From Rhabditoides inermis (taxonomy: Eukaryota; Nematoda; Chromadorea; Rhabditida; Rhabditidae), in NCBI GenBank assembly GCA_963966185.1, contig CAWZYM010000331.1, positions 611,501 through 675,500 of the forward strand: a DNA stretch of 64,000 bases. The letters run 5' to 3'. The notes beneath the pieces are model-generated. The model made no database searches, had not been told where the DNA came from, and was given only the letters and a program-made list of their open reading frames with translations. Position numbers and translations under genes: made by a program. Shown piece after piece: positions 11,401 through 60,932 of this stretch. Within the stretch, counting starts at the first letter, position 1; every line of letters begins with the position of its first letter.

Positions 11401-13249
11401 TGTCTCACCTAGGCAGTGAACGAATCTGGACTGTACGGCAACCCCTTCTGGACATATCTATCCACGCCTGTACTTCTCGTAGTCACCATATTCGCCTTAG
11501 TTGCTGCATTTGTGTGTAAGGGTGAGTGTTTTCACTTGTTTTCACCATTCTTGAATTAGAGATTTAGAGAGTTGAATTAGAATCTTTTGGCTTACGAGGA
11601 GTGTAGTAGGTGCCACACCCTCGGACTTCTACCAAATTGATAGAATACCTTAGTTAGGACCCTAGTCATCAATTTTTTTTGAATTGGTTCTTTTGTTGAA
11701 TTTTGTTGAATTGGGTCAAGACAAACTGACTCTCTTTACGCAAGTACTTTTTTAACAGATGATATGTATAACAATCTACTTTACCTTTTCAGCGCCTAGA
11801 GTGTTCTATGGGTCTGCCATCGCTGTCAGTCTATTCGTCTTTCTCCCGGCCATTGCATTAAAGTCAGAAATTTTGTTTCAAGTATTCTTTGATCCAATCA
11901 TTTTAGTCAAAAGATTGGCGGTCTTCAAAACGCGTGTTACTACTTGGAAGACAGGGTTCCTTTGGTGGCAAATGCGACACTTGCTGTGGCCGAAACTCAT
12001 TGGGAAGGATTCAAAGCAATTGATGGGTCCGTTGTCGATCATTTAACGTGGACCATATCGGATTCAGAACGAAGATAGCGGACTACTGCAGCGGTCAGAA
12101 GACGTATGGACAAGCGTTCACTGAATCAATCAAATACACAGTGAAGAAAGGTACTGATATATCTCATTCGCATATTCTAACCATTCTTCAGAATTTGAGA
12201 ACATGGACAAGAAACTGCAGTCGAAAATTAACACAATCGCCTTCTCAAATGGATATCTCAGCAGCGTCACAGATATTGAAACTAAACTAACGGTGATTAT
12301 TATAAATGTTGTTTGTATTTATTCGCTTGTTTTAGGACACAAACGAGAAGATTGGAGCGGATATCGAGTATCTCTTGAATGTGCAACTCGGGTGTTCGGA
12401 TACTGCTATTGTTTGCGGATTCGACTCGAATACGATAACATTCGTGGATGCCAATGGAAAATTGCAGTTCAATCGAAAAATGGAGGATGTCCAATACGAA
12501 ATCACTGCTATTGTACGTACTCATTGAATAAATCTAGTGCGTCCAATTATTTCAGAAGTCGGCTCTTACGAAGAATCCCTTCAATGACGTCATCGCACCA
12601 ATCAGTCAACTACGAGATCTAAAGAAATTCAAGGCTCAACTGAAGACGGATCTGCAAGCGCAAATCACAACGTCGGAAAAATCGATTGCGGTATGTCTAA
12701 CGATGCACAGTATAATCCAACTGGTTGCAGGCTTTTTTGGAGTCAAAACTGTCTGCCAGCTGCCACTTCACTACCATATACAACAACATTGTGCGACGCG
12801 CGTGCGATCCAATCATGAAACCATCCAACGCCGTCATCAACGTCAACTGTTTGTCTCACTCCCTCCTTCTCTCTCCCTCTCTCTCACCCTCTTTCTCTAG
12901 ACGCTGTGGCTCTGGCGCTCCCTCTGTGCGCGGCTCTCCTTCTGGTGACTGGTTGTTATGTAGCGAACCAGGCAAAGAGGGACCAAGCAAAGAAGAGACT
13001 GGAGAAACTACAGAGAGCGCATGTGGAGACGAATGCATTCTATGCATCACAACTGGCGGAGGAGAGCGGATACAGCGACAATGACGAGCCGGTGAGAGAG
13101 AGGGAGGGGAAGAAGAGTGGGTAGGAAAGAGAGAGAGAGAGGGAGAGAGAGGGAAAGAAGGAGAGTCACGGTTGTCTTTGCAGCGCAATCCGATCGCGTA
13201 TACCGACGAAGAATACCAGAAGAACAAGTGGAATGTTCACTGGCATTGA
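8358..13249 (+). CDS. Prominin-like pentaspan membrane glycoprotein
   Basis: Exons: 8358-8404, 8521-8645, 8742-8872, 8930-8998, 9058-9143, 9215-9467, 9672-9735, 9780-9862, 9905-9994, 10118-10222, 10335-10467, 10550-10644, 10694-10726 (or 10747), 10795-10878, 10974-11090, 11138-11209, 11273-11371, 11413-11521, 11793-11862, 11907-12026, 12068-12150, 12192-12292, 12336-12512, 12556-12690, 12731-12848, 12901-13091, 13184-13249. The frame closes at about 951 residues. It shows a signal peptide (1-29), spans near 126-150, 352-375, 575-597, 603-620 and 868-888, and two large coiled, N-glycosylation-bearing loops. This is the prominin (CD133) topology and near its usual length (about 850). Family members bind cholesterol and mark plasma-membrane protrusions. 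The Lys/Ser-rich stretch of about 200 residues between spans 1 and 2 is unusual. Assignment rests on topology and order, not alignment. Confidence 0.72.
9478..9662. repeat. (TGTCACTC)n minisatellite in prominin intron 6
   Basis: A degenerate 8-bp tandem array begins just after the exon-6 donor. It is the inverted counterpart of the array at 3218-3455. Confidence 0.9.
11595..11665 (+). repeat. Solo arm of the TTA-flanked foldback family
   Basis: TTACGAGGAGTGT... followed by ACCAAATTGATAG and CCTTAGTTAGGACCC match the outer end of the element at 44889-45672. It sits in prominin intron 18 with no second arm. Confidence 0.7.
11697..11752. repeat. Solo arm of the AGTACTTGCG foldback family
   Basis: TTGTTGAATTGGGTCAAGAC...CTTTACGCAAGTACTTTT matches the right arm of the foldback at 2742-3131. 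It also lies in prominin intron 18. Confidence 0.75.
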
Positions 13250-13355
13250 AGTTAAACTTTTAAAGCCCTCAACACCTAACATTTAACAAGCAAATACTAA
13301 ACGTTTTGTCAGTTCTATCTTTGTTCGCGCAGTGATAGTGATGTTTAACAGTTCA

Positions 13356-13361
13356 AATAAA
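13356..13361 (+). terminator. AATAAA polyadenylation signal of the prominin gene
   Basis: AATAAA lies 107 nt after the stop codon. Confidence 0.65.
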
Positions 13362-13399
13362 GGTTGATGGGCAGAAATGTTGAATGGCCAAGTACATAT

Positions 13400-13665
13400 A
13401 ATAATATTCTGGGAGATAGTTCGCCAGATTACGGTAGAAAATCGATCTACCCTCTAGTCGCATTCGATCTACCTTCTAGTCGTGAGGAGACCCAAGCGCG
13501 CGCTTTCAAACGATAATATTGATCAAAGAAGCCGGCATGCGAATCAAAGAGGCCGCGCGACACTCGACCATTTGCTCGCGCTGTCTGGCCTCTCTCGCTC
13601 GAAACTGAGTTTCGCCAACTGACCCCGGCTGGCAATAACAGAAACTATCCTCCAGGCGGCGACTA
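13400..13665 (-). mobile_element. 266-bp MITE, copy 1, TA target duplication
   Basis: This is a near-identical inverted copy of 61354-61620. Both copies are bordered by TA and end in TATAGTCGCCGCCTGG and CCAGAATAATATTA (reading the plus copy). A TA duplication is typical of Tc1/mariner-type non-autonomous elements, but no long terminal inverted repeat is evident. It fills most of the gap between the convergent prominin and pecanex genes. Confidence 0.75.
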
Positions 13666-13689
13666 TACAGTTGTTGTTGCAAGCACGAC

Positions 13690-13695
13690 TTTATT
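13690..13695 (-). terminator. AATAAA polyadenylation signal of the pecanex gene
   Basis: TTTATT on the plus strand (AATAAA on the transcript) lies about 160 nt beyond the pecanex stop codon, just past the MITE. Confidence 0.55.
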
Positions 13696-13852
13696 ACGAT
13701 TTCGAAATCTATGATACGAACACATACAAATAATACAAAAATCTGACAATGCACACAATAAATACACAACCTCGTAATCTATTACAAATCTATTACAAAA
13801 GAGATTCAAACACGTCATTATTATTACTGTAAACAGAGAAGTTGAGGTTATT

Positions 13853-54429
<40,577 letters not shown>

Positions 54430-54887
54430 GTGCGTACCGACAGTCATCATAGATCACATAGGTACGTAGTTACCTAGATAAACAAGTTGTTTATACGTTG
54501 TGTTGTTTATATTGCACAAATAAACAAACAAAATAAAACAACATTGAAAACAGCGAACAGCTGAGAGTGAATAATCAGCTCGTTTGTATTGGAGCGCGGT
54601 TGTTCTAAATTGTACGGCACAGCGCGCTATCGCACATTAAATTTGTTGTGATTTTTGAAATATAAATTGTTCTACTATAAAAAAGTACTACTTGTAACAA
54701 TGTGAATGTTAAACACATTAAACCAAATTGAACTTTCTGAGAATATTTCGATGTACTCTTCTTTGAGATCGTTTTGGATTTTTTCTACAAAACAATGCAT
54801 AAATTTCACGAGGGAGGTGTTATAGGTCCTCCACTCGGATTTACTTCATAAGGTAGAATATGAAAGCCCGTAACCTACTGTTCAACA

Positions 54888-55205
54888 TATGAAAAATCAG
54901 CTGCCCTCGTTTCGGTTTAGGCATACTTTACATAACAGTCAAAAAAGTAACAGTCAAAAATTTCAAAGTCCAGACACGCGCTGGAGGCAGTCATCGACAT
55001 TTTTGACCATAACTCGGCTCTAAATCGATGAAATCTCATGTTTCAAAGTTTTTTATGTAAGCTATAGTCTTCTTTAACTATTAGGGACCCACTCCGATAA
55101 GAATAGTGCAACATACGTATCACAAAATACAGTAATCTGGTTTCAACTTCAAACGAAGATTACGGTACTTTAATGGACACGAGGGCAGCTGAACTTTTGA
55201 TATGT
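54888..55205. mobile_element. Short element with about 28-bp terminal inverted repeats
   Basis: CATATGAAAAATCAGCTGCC at the left pairs with the right end GGCAGCTGAACTTTTGATATG. The interior has no ORF. The stretch between the pecanex start and this element (54430-54887) shows no gene. Confidence 0.6.
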
Positions 55206-55275
55206 CCAGTCAGGTGGTAGGAGCCGAAACTGGGTTGTTCACCATCTCTTTCTTATCACACTTTCACTTTCTCTA
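55203..55275 (+). mobile_element. 3'-terminal fragment of the Penelope-like element
   Basis: TCCAGTCAGGTGGTAGGAGC through TTTCACTTTCTCTA matches 60402-60473 and 36163-36237. It is a very short 5'-truncated copy. Confidence 0.8.
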
Positions 55276-55528
55276 TTTTAATTGTCGGGATCTGTGGGTG
55301 AGGAGAGGTGTGAAACCCACTCCCCATAGCACCCCGTCTCTCTCTCTCTCTCTTCTCGAATCGATCGATTCTCCCGCCAATTTGGCTCACCCTCACAGTC
55401 CACGTCTCTCCCCTCGCATGATTGTAGCTTGTAGTTTTGATTCGACAATGCAACTTTGACTTTGCGGCTATCGTTAGCCAACCCGCCTTTTGGCCATAGT
55501 GTCTCAATTGAGGCACGACCCCCCTAGT

Positions 55529-56598
55529 CAATTCAATTCAATTCAACATTTATCCGGTATCGCATTATGTGATCATAACTCAAAACATCAATCATTCACA
55601 GAGTAGCGCCGGGAAGCAAAATTCTTCCATCTTGTCGCATCAGCGTCCGCGGCCACACTCTTCCATTCCTCCTCGAGGGTCCTCCTATTGGTCTAGATCG
55701 TCTTCTTGAATTCGTCGCTCCACTGTAGATGGGGGCGACCGGCCTTGCCTTTCCTTGGCGGGTTCCAATCGATCACGCGTCGCGTCCATCGGTCGTCGTT
55801 GCAAGTCATGATGTGGCGGGCGAACCTCCACTTCCTTGATCTCGCCTCGCACAGAACGTCTCGTAATCCCGTCAGTCGTCGTATATCCTTGCACGGCACT
55901 TTGTCCAGCAGAGTCAACCCGAGCATCTTTCGTTCCATTCGTCGTTGGACAGTTCTCAGCTTCTGCAGGTCTTCTCTCCTTAGACTCCATGTTTCGGCAG
56001 CGTAGGTGAGTGCGGGAAGAACTGCCATCCGAAATACTTTCCTCCGCAGTCGCATCGGCGCACTCTTCAGCGTCAGGAACTGGCTATGGCGGAAGAAAGC
56101 GCCCCAGCCAGCCTGTATCCTCCTTGTCACCTCCACTCGATCGTCAGCCAGAAAACTAAGAGAGCGGCCCAGGTAGACGAATTTGTCCACGTACTCCACT
56201 TCTCCTCCGTCCAGTCTGATGCTCTTCTTCGGTCCGTTGCTCATGACCACCGTCTTCTTCCTGTTCACGTACAACCCGTAGTCGCTGCTCTTCTCCGCGA
56301 GTTCCTCCAGCATCCTTTCTGCAGCCGAGGCCGAACGTGCAAAAAGGATGATGTCGTCAGCATAACAGAGATGAGTCAGCTTCTGTCCTCCAATGTCCAG
56401 TCCGGCTCCAACGAAGTCGAAGTCCATCTTGGCACAGATTTCAGCAAGCACGCAGTTGAACAGATGAGGAGATAGCGGGCAGCCTTGGCGCACACCTTTC
56501 TTCACTTCGATTTCGGCCGGTGTCCCTCGAACGTTCACTTTCGTCTTGCCATCGTTGTAGATACTCTGCAGCAGTCGAATGTAGGCGGGGTGCACTCC
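55529..56598 (-). mobile_element. 5'-truncated LINE with reverse transcriptase domain, 11-bp target duplication
   Basis: ACCCCCCTAGT occurs at 55518-55528 and 56599-56609 as a perfect target-site duplication. The minus strand encodes about 300 residues of a LINE reverse transcriptase: VRQGCPLSPHLFN (motif B), LCYADDIILFA (catalytic YADD), the thumb, and the C-terminal RWTRRVIDW...GRPHLQWSDEF. The 3' end carries the (TTGAA)n tail typical of RTE-like LINEs. The endonuclease domain and the start of the reverse transcriptase are missing, so it cannot move by itself. The reading frame is intact to near 55690, suggesting a young insertion. Confidence 0.92.
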
Positions 56599-56607
56599 AC
56601 CCCCCTA

Positions 56608-56678
56608 GTATCCAAAATTTTGGATACGCAACCTAGCCCAATTTTGGGCTAAATTCGTTTTGATCCCTCGGGATCAAA
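56608..56678. repeat. Three consecutive short palindromes
   Basis: GTATCCAAAATTTTGGATAC (56608-56627) is a perfect 20-bp palindrome. TAGCCCAATTTTGGGCTA (56634-56651) and TTTGATCCCTCGGGATCAAA (56659-56678) are perfect 8- and 9-bp stems with 2-nt loops. The three have unrelated stem sequences and similar size and spacing. Confidence 0.95.
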
Positions 56679-57121
56679 TACATTTATTTTATTTTTATTT
56701 TGACTATACAATCGATTCTTTCAATTACACACAATCTTTTTTCGTGTTTTCCACAACTGGCAGAAATGCCATAAACTATTCACTCAAGTATTGGTTTTCT
56801 GTCTCTCTTTATATATTCCCTCAAAATACCCCTTTTCAATCTAACTTTTCTTCTTATCACTCAACTGCATTCTTAATGATAGAGTGCAACATACTTATGT
56901 TTCCCTTGGAAAAGATGCTTAGTGTCTTATACGATTCACATGGAAAGTAGCATCACCGATCACTTCCGTTTAGGAGGAAGGACACCTCGGGGATCCCGCT
57001 ATTCCACTAAACCGGCTTCATGATGTGATGAGGTTATAGTAGCACAGGTGTTCTCTCAGGCTTGCCTGGGAGGGCTCGGCTTAGTTGCCACCCGGTGACA
57101 CGGGACCTGTCGCCAACCTGC

Positions 57122-60073
57122 ATGAAGTGTCGAGTCGGGGCGCTCCCTTTGATTTTCTATTCGCACATTCTTTCCATTCGCCTCCCCGTGTCACCCGTAC
57201 GGAGGACGTGCCTCTACAAAAACCCGGCCGTGGTGGGCCATCATAAATCACCAGCGAACCAACAGAAAACCCAATATTATACTCAAACTAGTTTTGAGAG
57301 CAGAAAAATATGTGGAAGACATGTCATCCAAGTACCGTATAACAACGACCATATAGGTAAATCATGTGGAAAATCGAGATGTGTTATCTGTCCAAAAATT
57401 CGTTTCGATAATCGTGTTACTAGTAATGCTACAGGACGTACGATTTCTACCAACAAAGAAGCGACAACATGTTGTTCCACCAAAAATGTGATCTATATGA
57501 TAACCTGCAATAAATGTAAGTTACAGTATGTAGGTGAAACCACAACAGCTTTGAAACAACGAATGTCTGCGCATCGCCACAGTTTCAAAAATGGTATGCT
57601 AAATACTTATTTGAGTAAACACTTCAAACTTTCGGATCATGATCCAGAAGATTTCGCCATAGATATTCTTGATAGTGTGGAAGAAAATCGTGACAAAACA
57701 ACGCTTCATGAAAAAGAACAATTTTGGATTCGAATGATGGTTACTGCATATCCCTTTGGACTCAATGATCAAATAAAAGGATTCGGAAATATCTCGGATT
57801 TGAGTATTCAAAATTGTAACATTAAAGCGCACCCCTACTTCTCTATGCAAATAAAAAATGTCAGTAGAAAATGCCGAGGTAAAAAGAGAAGGAGTCGTTC
57901 AGCGCAACATAATTCATTATCGATATCAGATATGACTGCGGAAGTTGATAAGAACAGTGGTTTTTCATTGCACAAGTTTTTCAAAAATATTTCACAAAAG
58001 AATACTGAAAAGTTGATTGATTTCATGATAAACAGTTCTGATTTCAATAATTTGAATCATCTCACTCAACTCAAAATATTTGCTGGAACGTGTAAATCTT
58101 TAGTGAAACTAAAAAATGCACAACAAACAATTAGACGCTTTCACAATTTGAAAATTAATTACGATGGAAAATTCCTGGAAAATGTGAATATTGCGAAATT
58201 AATCAATCGTAGTTTCCGTAATATCATTACACGAGAACAAATTTATAATGATAAAAATGTGTTGAATACTATAATACTTTACCAATACGATCTTCCAATC
58301 TCTTCTGTAATTTGTAACTATAACCGCTTCCTTAAAACATTAACCACAGAACGAATACGTGATATTTTACTAGGCGATTGCATGTGTGATTCAAAGTATT
58401 CCCAATATAAAGATTCTCACCATGAACATGTGGTCACTGGTAATTTGAATATTATTGAAGACATTAATTTGAGAACAATAATGCTGAAAGGTACAAAGTT
58501 CAGAACACCGAAACCAGTTAACAAAATCGAAAGTCTTCAAACTATTCTAGAACATGTAACCACGCATTTGGATAAACTTCAAAAAACTTATAACATTCCT
58601 TTAAATACTTTTGAAGTTTTTTCGTCACGAGTAAAGATGCACCTAAGCAAACGCTACAATGAAGAATATGAAAAGTTTGATTTTGAGTACATAAACTATT
58701 CTAAAGAAACCTTATCTCAGCTACAGAGACACTTTGTCATAACACCAGTAGATAAGGCAGAAGGAAACTTCGCGCTGACATGTAACAAACTTTACATTCA
58801 AATCATGAATAAAGAACTAGGTTACGATGCCATAAACAATGTGGTGAACAGTAATAATGAGACGTATTCTTTGTATGAAAAAGAGTCAATAGACAACATT
58901 GTGCTTAGACATATTTCTGAAACAAAATCTTTTATTACAATTGAGGCTGAAAATAAAACATTGCCTAGAATTTATGCCATCCCAAAAATGCATAAAAGCC
59001 CAGTAAAATTTCGATTTATCACTGGAGCTTTTAATAGTAGTCTCAAACCAATTTCATTAGAATTGCAGTTGATACTATCCCATCTCAAATCACATTTTTC
59101 TAATTATTGCAAATTGATCAGACAGCGTAACAATACCGAAATATATTGGTCAATCAAAAACAGTCAAGAGGCAATCAATTCCATCAAAAATATCACAAAC
59201 AAACAAAATAAGGACCTCTATTGTGCTGATTTTGCTAGTCTGTTCACAAATCTTCCCCATGGAGTTGTCATGCAGAATATGTTCAAACTTGTAGACTTAT
59301 GCTTCAACAATAGCGGAAAAAAGTACATTGTTTCCGGTTATAAAAAGGCATATTATTCAAATGATGAGAATAATGCAAATAGAAATAAATATACACCGGT
59401 AGATGTAAAATTCATGATTCAATACATTCTTCACAACAGCTTTGCAATTTATGGAGATAAACTTTTCAAGCAGACATCTGGTATCCCTCAGGGAAACAAT
59501 GCGTCTCCATCGTTGGCAGACTTAACCCTTTCTTTCATGGAATTCGAATACGTTAAAGCAAATGAAAATGTTTTCAAATGTGGTTTCAAAGCATATAGGT
59601 ATATGGATGATCTCTTAATTGTCCATAATCCTTCAAATGATGCTTTGCAGAGAACAGTTGACAGTGTATACCATAGTTCCCTCACACTAGAACAAACGAA
59701 CATTGGACCAAATAATGCAATCTTCTTGGATTTGAATATTTCAAAGGCATATAACCAATTCTCAGTGGAATTATATAACAAAACAGACGATTACAGTTTC
59801 GAAGTAGTCAGATATCCGAATTACAATTCTAATATAAAGATGTCAGTGGGTTGGAACACAATGAATGGTGAACTCACACGCATATTCAGAACATGCACAG
59901 AAACAGCTTCCTTTAAGGTTAGATGCAAACAGTTAGTGTGCAACTTTCTTAAAAATGAGTATCCGCAGCGTAAAGTAGAATTAGAATTCTGTAAGTTAGT
60001 TATGCGGAATAAATCAATGATGGTGAAACATAACATTCATAGTGTGTCTGATGTTCTATCACTAATCAAGTAA
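57122..60073 (+). CDS. Penelope-like retroelement protein, N-terminal GIY-YIG endonuclease plus reverse transcriptase
   Basis: One uninterrupted ORF of 983 codons from the first ATG, with no introns. Near residues 90-130 there is a cysteine cluster (CGKSRCVICP, TCCS). It is followed by a GIY-YIG nuclease: VIYMITC...LQYVGET, KQRMSAHR and HEKEQFWIRMM. The reverse transcriptase occupies the C-terminal half: TPVDKAEGNFAL, AIPKMHKSPVKFRFI, ADFASLFTNLPH (motif A), SGIPQGNNASPSLADL (motif B), RYMDDLLIV (catalytic YMDD) and FLDLNIS. Canonical Penelope elements carry GIY-YIG at the C-terminus; an N-terminal nuclease is the arrangement reported for the Naiad/Chlamys clade. The element copies its RNA into target DNA in the nucleus. 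All catalytic motifs look intact. Confidence 0.93.
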   Translation: MKCRVGALPLIFYSHILSIRLPVSPVRRTCLYKNPAVVGHHKSPANQQKTQYYTQTSFESRKICGRHVIQVPYNNDHIGKSCGKSRCVICPKIRFDNRVTSNATGRTISTNKEATTCCSTKNVIYMITCNKCKLQYVGETTTALKQRMSAHRHSFKNGMLNTYLSKHFKLSDHDPEDFAIDILDSVEENRDKTTLHEKEQFWIRMMVTAYPFGLNDQIKGFGNISDLSIQNCNIKAHPYFSMQIKNVSRKCRGKKRRSRSAQHNSLSISDMTAEVDKNSGFSLHKFFKNISQKNTEKLIDFMINSSDFNNLNHLTQLKIFAGTCKSLVKLKNAQQTIRRFHNLKINYDGKFLENVNIAKLINRSFRNIITREQIYNDKNVLNTIILYQYDLPISSVICNYNRFLKTLTTERIRDILLGDCMCDSKYSQYKDSHHEHVVTGNLNIIEDINLRTIMLKGTKFRTPKPVNKIESLQTILEHVTTHLDKLQKTYNIPLNTFEVFSSRVKMHLSKRYNEEYEKFDFEYINYSKETLSQLQRHFVITPVDKAEGNFALTCNKLYIQIMNKELGYDAINNVVNSNNETYSLYEKESIDNIVLRHISETKSFITIEAENKTLPRIYAIPKMHKSPVKFRFITGAFNSSLKPISLELQLILSHLKSHFSNYCKLIRQRNNTEIYWSIKNSQEAINSIKNITNKQNKDLYCADFASLFTNLPHGVVMQNMFKLVDLCFNNSGKKYIVSGYKKAYYSNDENNANRNKYTPVDVKFMIQYILHNSFAIYGDKLFKQTSGIPQGNNASPSLADLTLSFMEFEYVKANENVFKCGFKAYRYMDDLLIVHNPSNDALQRTVDSVYHSSLTLEQTNIGPNNAIFLDLNISKAYNQFSVELYNKTDDYSFEVVRYPNYNSNIKMSVGWNTMNGELTRIFRTCTETASFKVRCKQLVCNFLKNEYPQRKVELEFCKLVMRNKSMMVKHNIHSVSDVLSLIK

Positions 60074-60363
60074 TTCTATCAATTATAGCGCGCCAAACTA
60101 GAACTGTCTGCTACTATGACTCTCTCTCTTATCTCTCACTCATTACCCGCTGACCCACAGTCGCGCATTGTATGCGCCCCGTACTCTTTTCGCACCGATT
60201 GCCGCAAGTATCTACTCTTCCCCGCGCTTCTTCTCTCACAACGGCTCTTCCATATGAGTTCTTTGTTATTTTGATCATTATTTTATAATCTTTACTAACT
60301 AGTATATGTTTGTTGTTGTCCTTGTCTTATGTGTTTGTGTTAACCTCTCATGCGTGGTCATCT

Positions 60364-60440
60364 CTGATGAGTGCTCCGCCTCGTATGAGACTGTCCGAAC
60401 AATCCAGTCAGGTGGTAGGAGCCGAAACTGGGTTGTTCAC
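60364..60440 (+). ncRNA. Hammerhead-ribozyme-like core in the Penelope-like 3' end
   Basis: CTGATGAG (60364-60371), a possible helix II GCTCC (60373-60377) pairing with GGAGC (60418-60422), and CGAAAC (60423-60428) occur in hammerhead order. They are conserved in the deleted copy (36125-36189). Penelope-like elements are known to carry hammerheads. However, I could not find convincing stem I pairing beside the core, so this is a candidate only. Confidence 0.35.
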
Positions 60441-60932
60441 CATCTCTTTCTTATCACACTTTCACTTTCTCTATGTTGTTAAGGAGATCCAGAGCTTTTG
60501 AATGGTGCCTTCAGATTGTGAATCCGAGTGAGGACCTATAACACCTCCCTCGTTAGAGGAAAAACGTTTATCGGTACATCATGTTCATGTTATTCCTAAA
60601 CATGTGACTCTAACCCCCCCCCCCCCCCTTTTTTCTAATTTCCGTATTCTCGTCTCTTTTCCTCTCTGTTCCTTCTTTCCTCCTCTTTCTCTCGTCTTCT
60701 CTGCTACTTTTCCTCATCCGGAGTCGCTATCAACAGTTCACATATCAGATCAACCAATATTTCAATCGACAAATGATTCGGTCATCTTTTTCTAATCATG
60801 ATATCATCATCTGGCTAGTTATTTTTTCAAATAAGTTATAATGTCCAAACGAGTTCCACTTTTTCACGAGAGACATTGGGTGGTTAGACAAAGATCAGAA
60901 CCCATTGGTTAGTGTTTTTACAAAACGTTTAT

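Larger units (their letters stand above)
56680..60475 (+). mobile_element. Full-length Penelope-like element
   Basis: The 3' end is placed at about 60475 because three copies (36237, 55275, 60473) diverge there. The 5' end is not defined by the sequence; it lies between the palindrome cluster at 56678 and the start codon at 57122. No target-site duplication was found. The 5' leader has no introns or tandem pseudo-LTR visible. Confidence 0.7.

Noticed and set aside
11759..12046. A separate 95-codon protein.
   Set aside because: It is prominin exon 19 read through a 44-nt intron; the spliced frame continues with GGLQNACYYLEDRVP, which fits the loop after span 4.
13447..13635. A conserved 62-residue protein, nearly identical to one at 61384-61572.
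   Set aside because: Conservation is explained by the two copies of the MITE; no splice or codon evidence for a gene.
57062..57121. A 20-residue N-terminal extension of the Penelope-like protein.
   Set aside because: It would need a TTG start; the first ATG is 57122.
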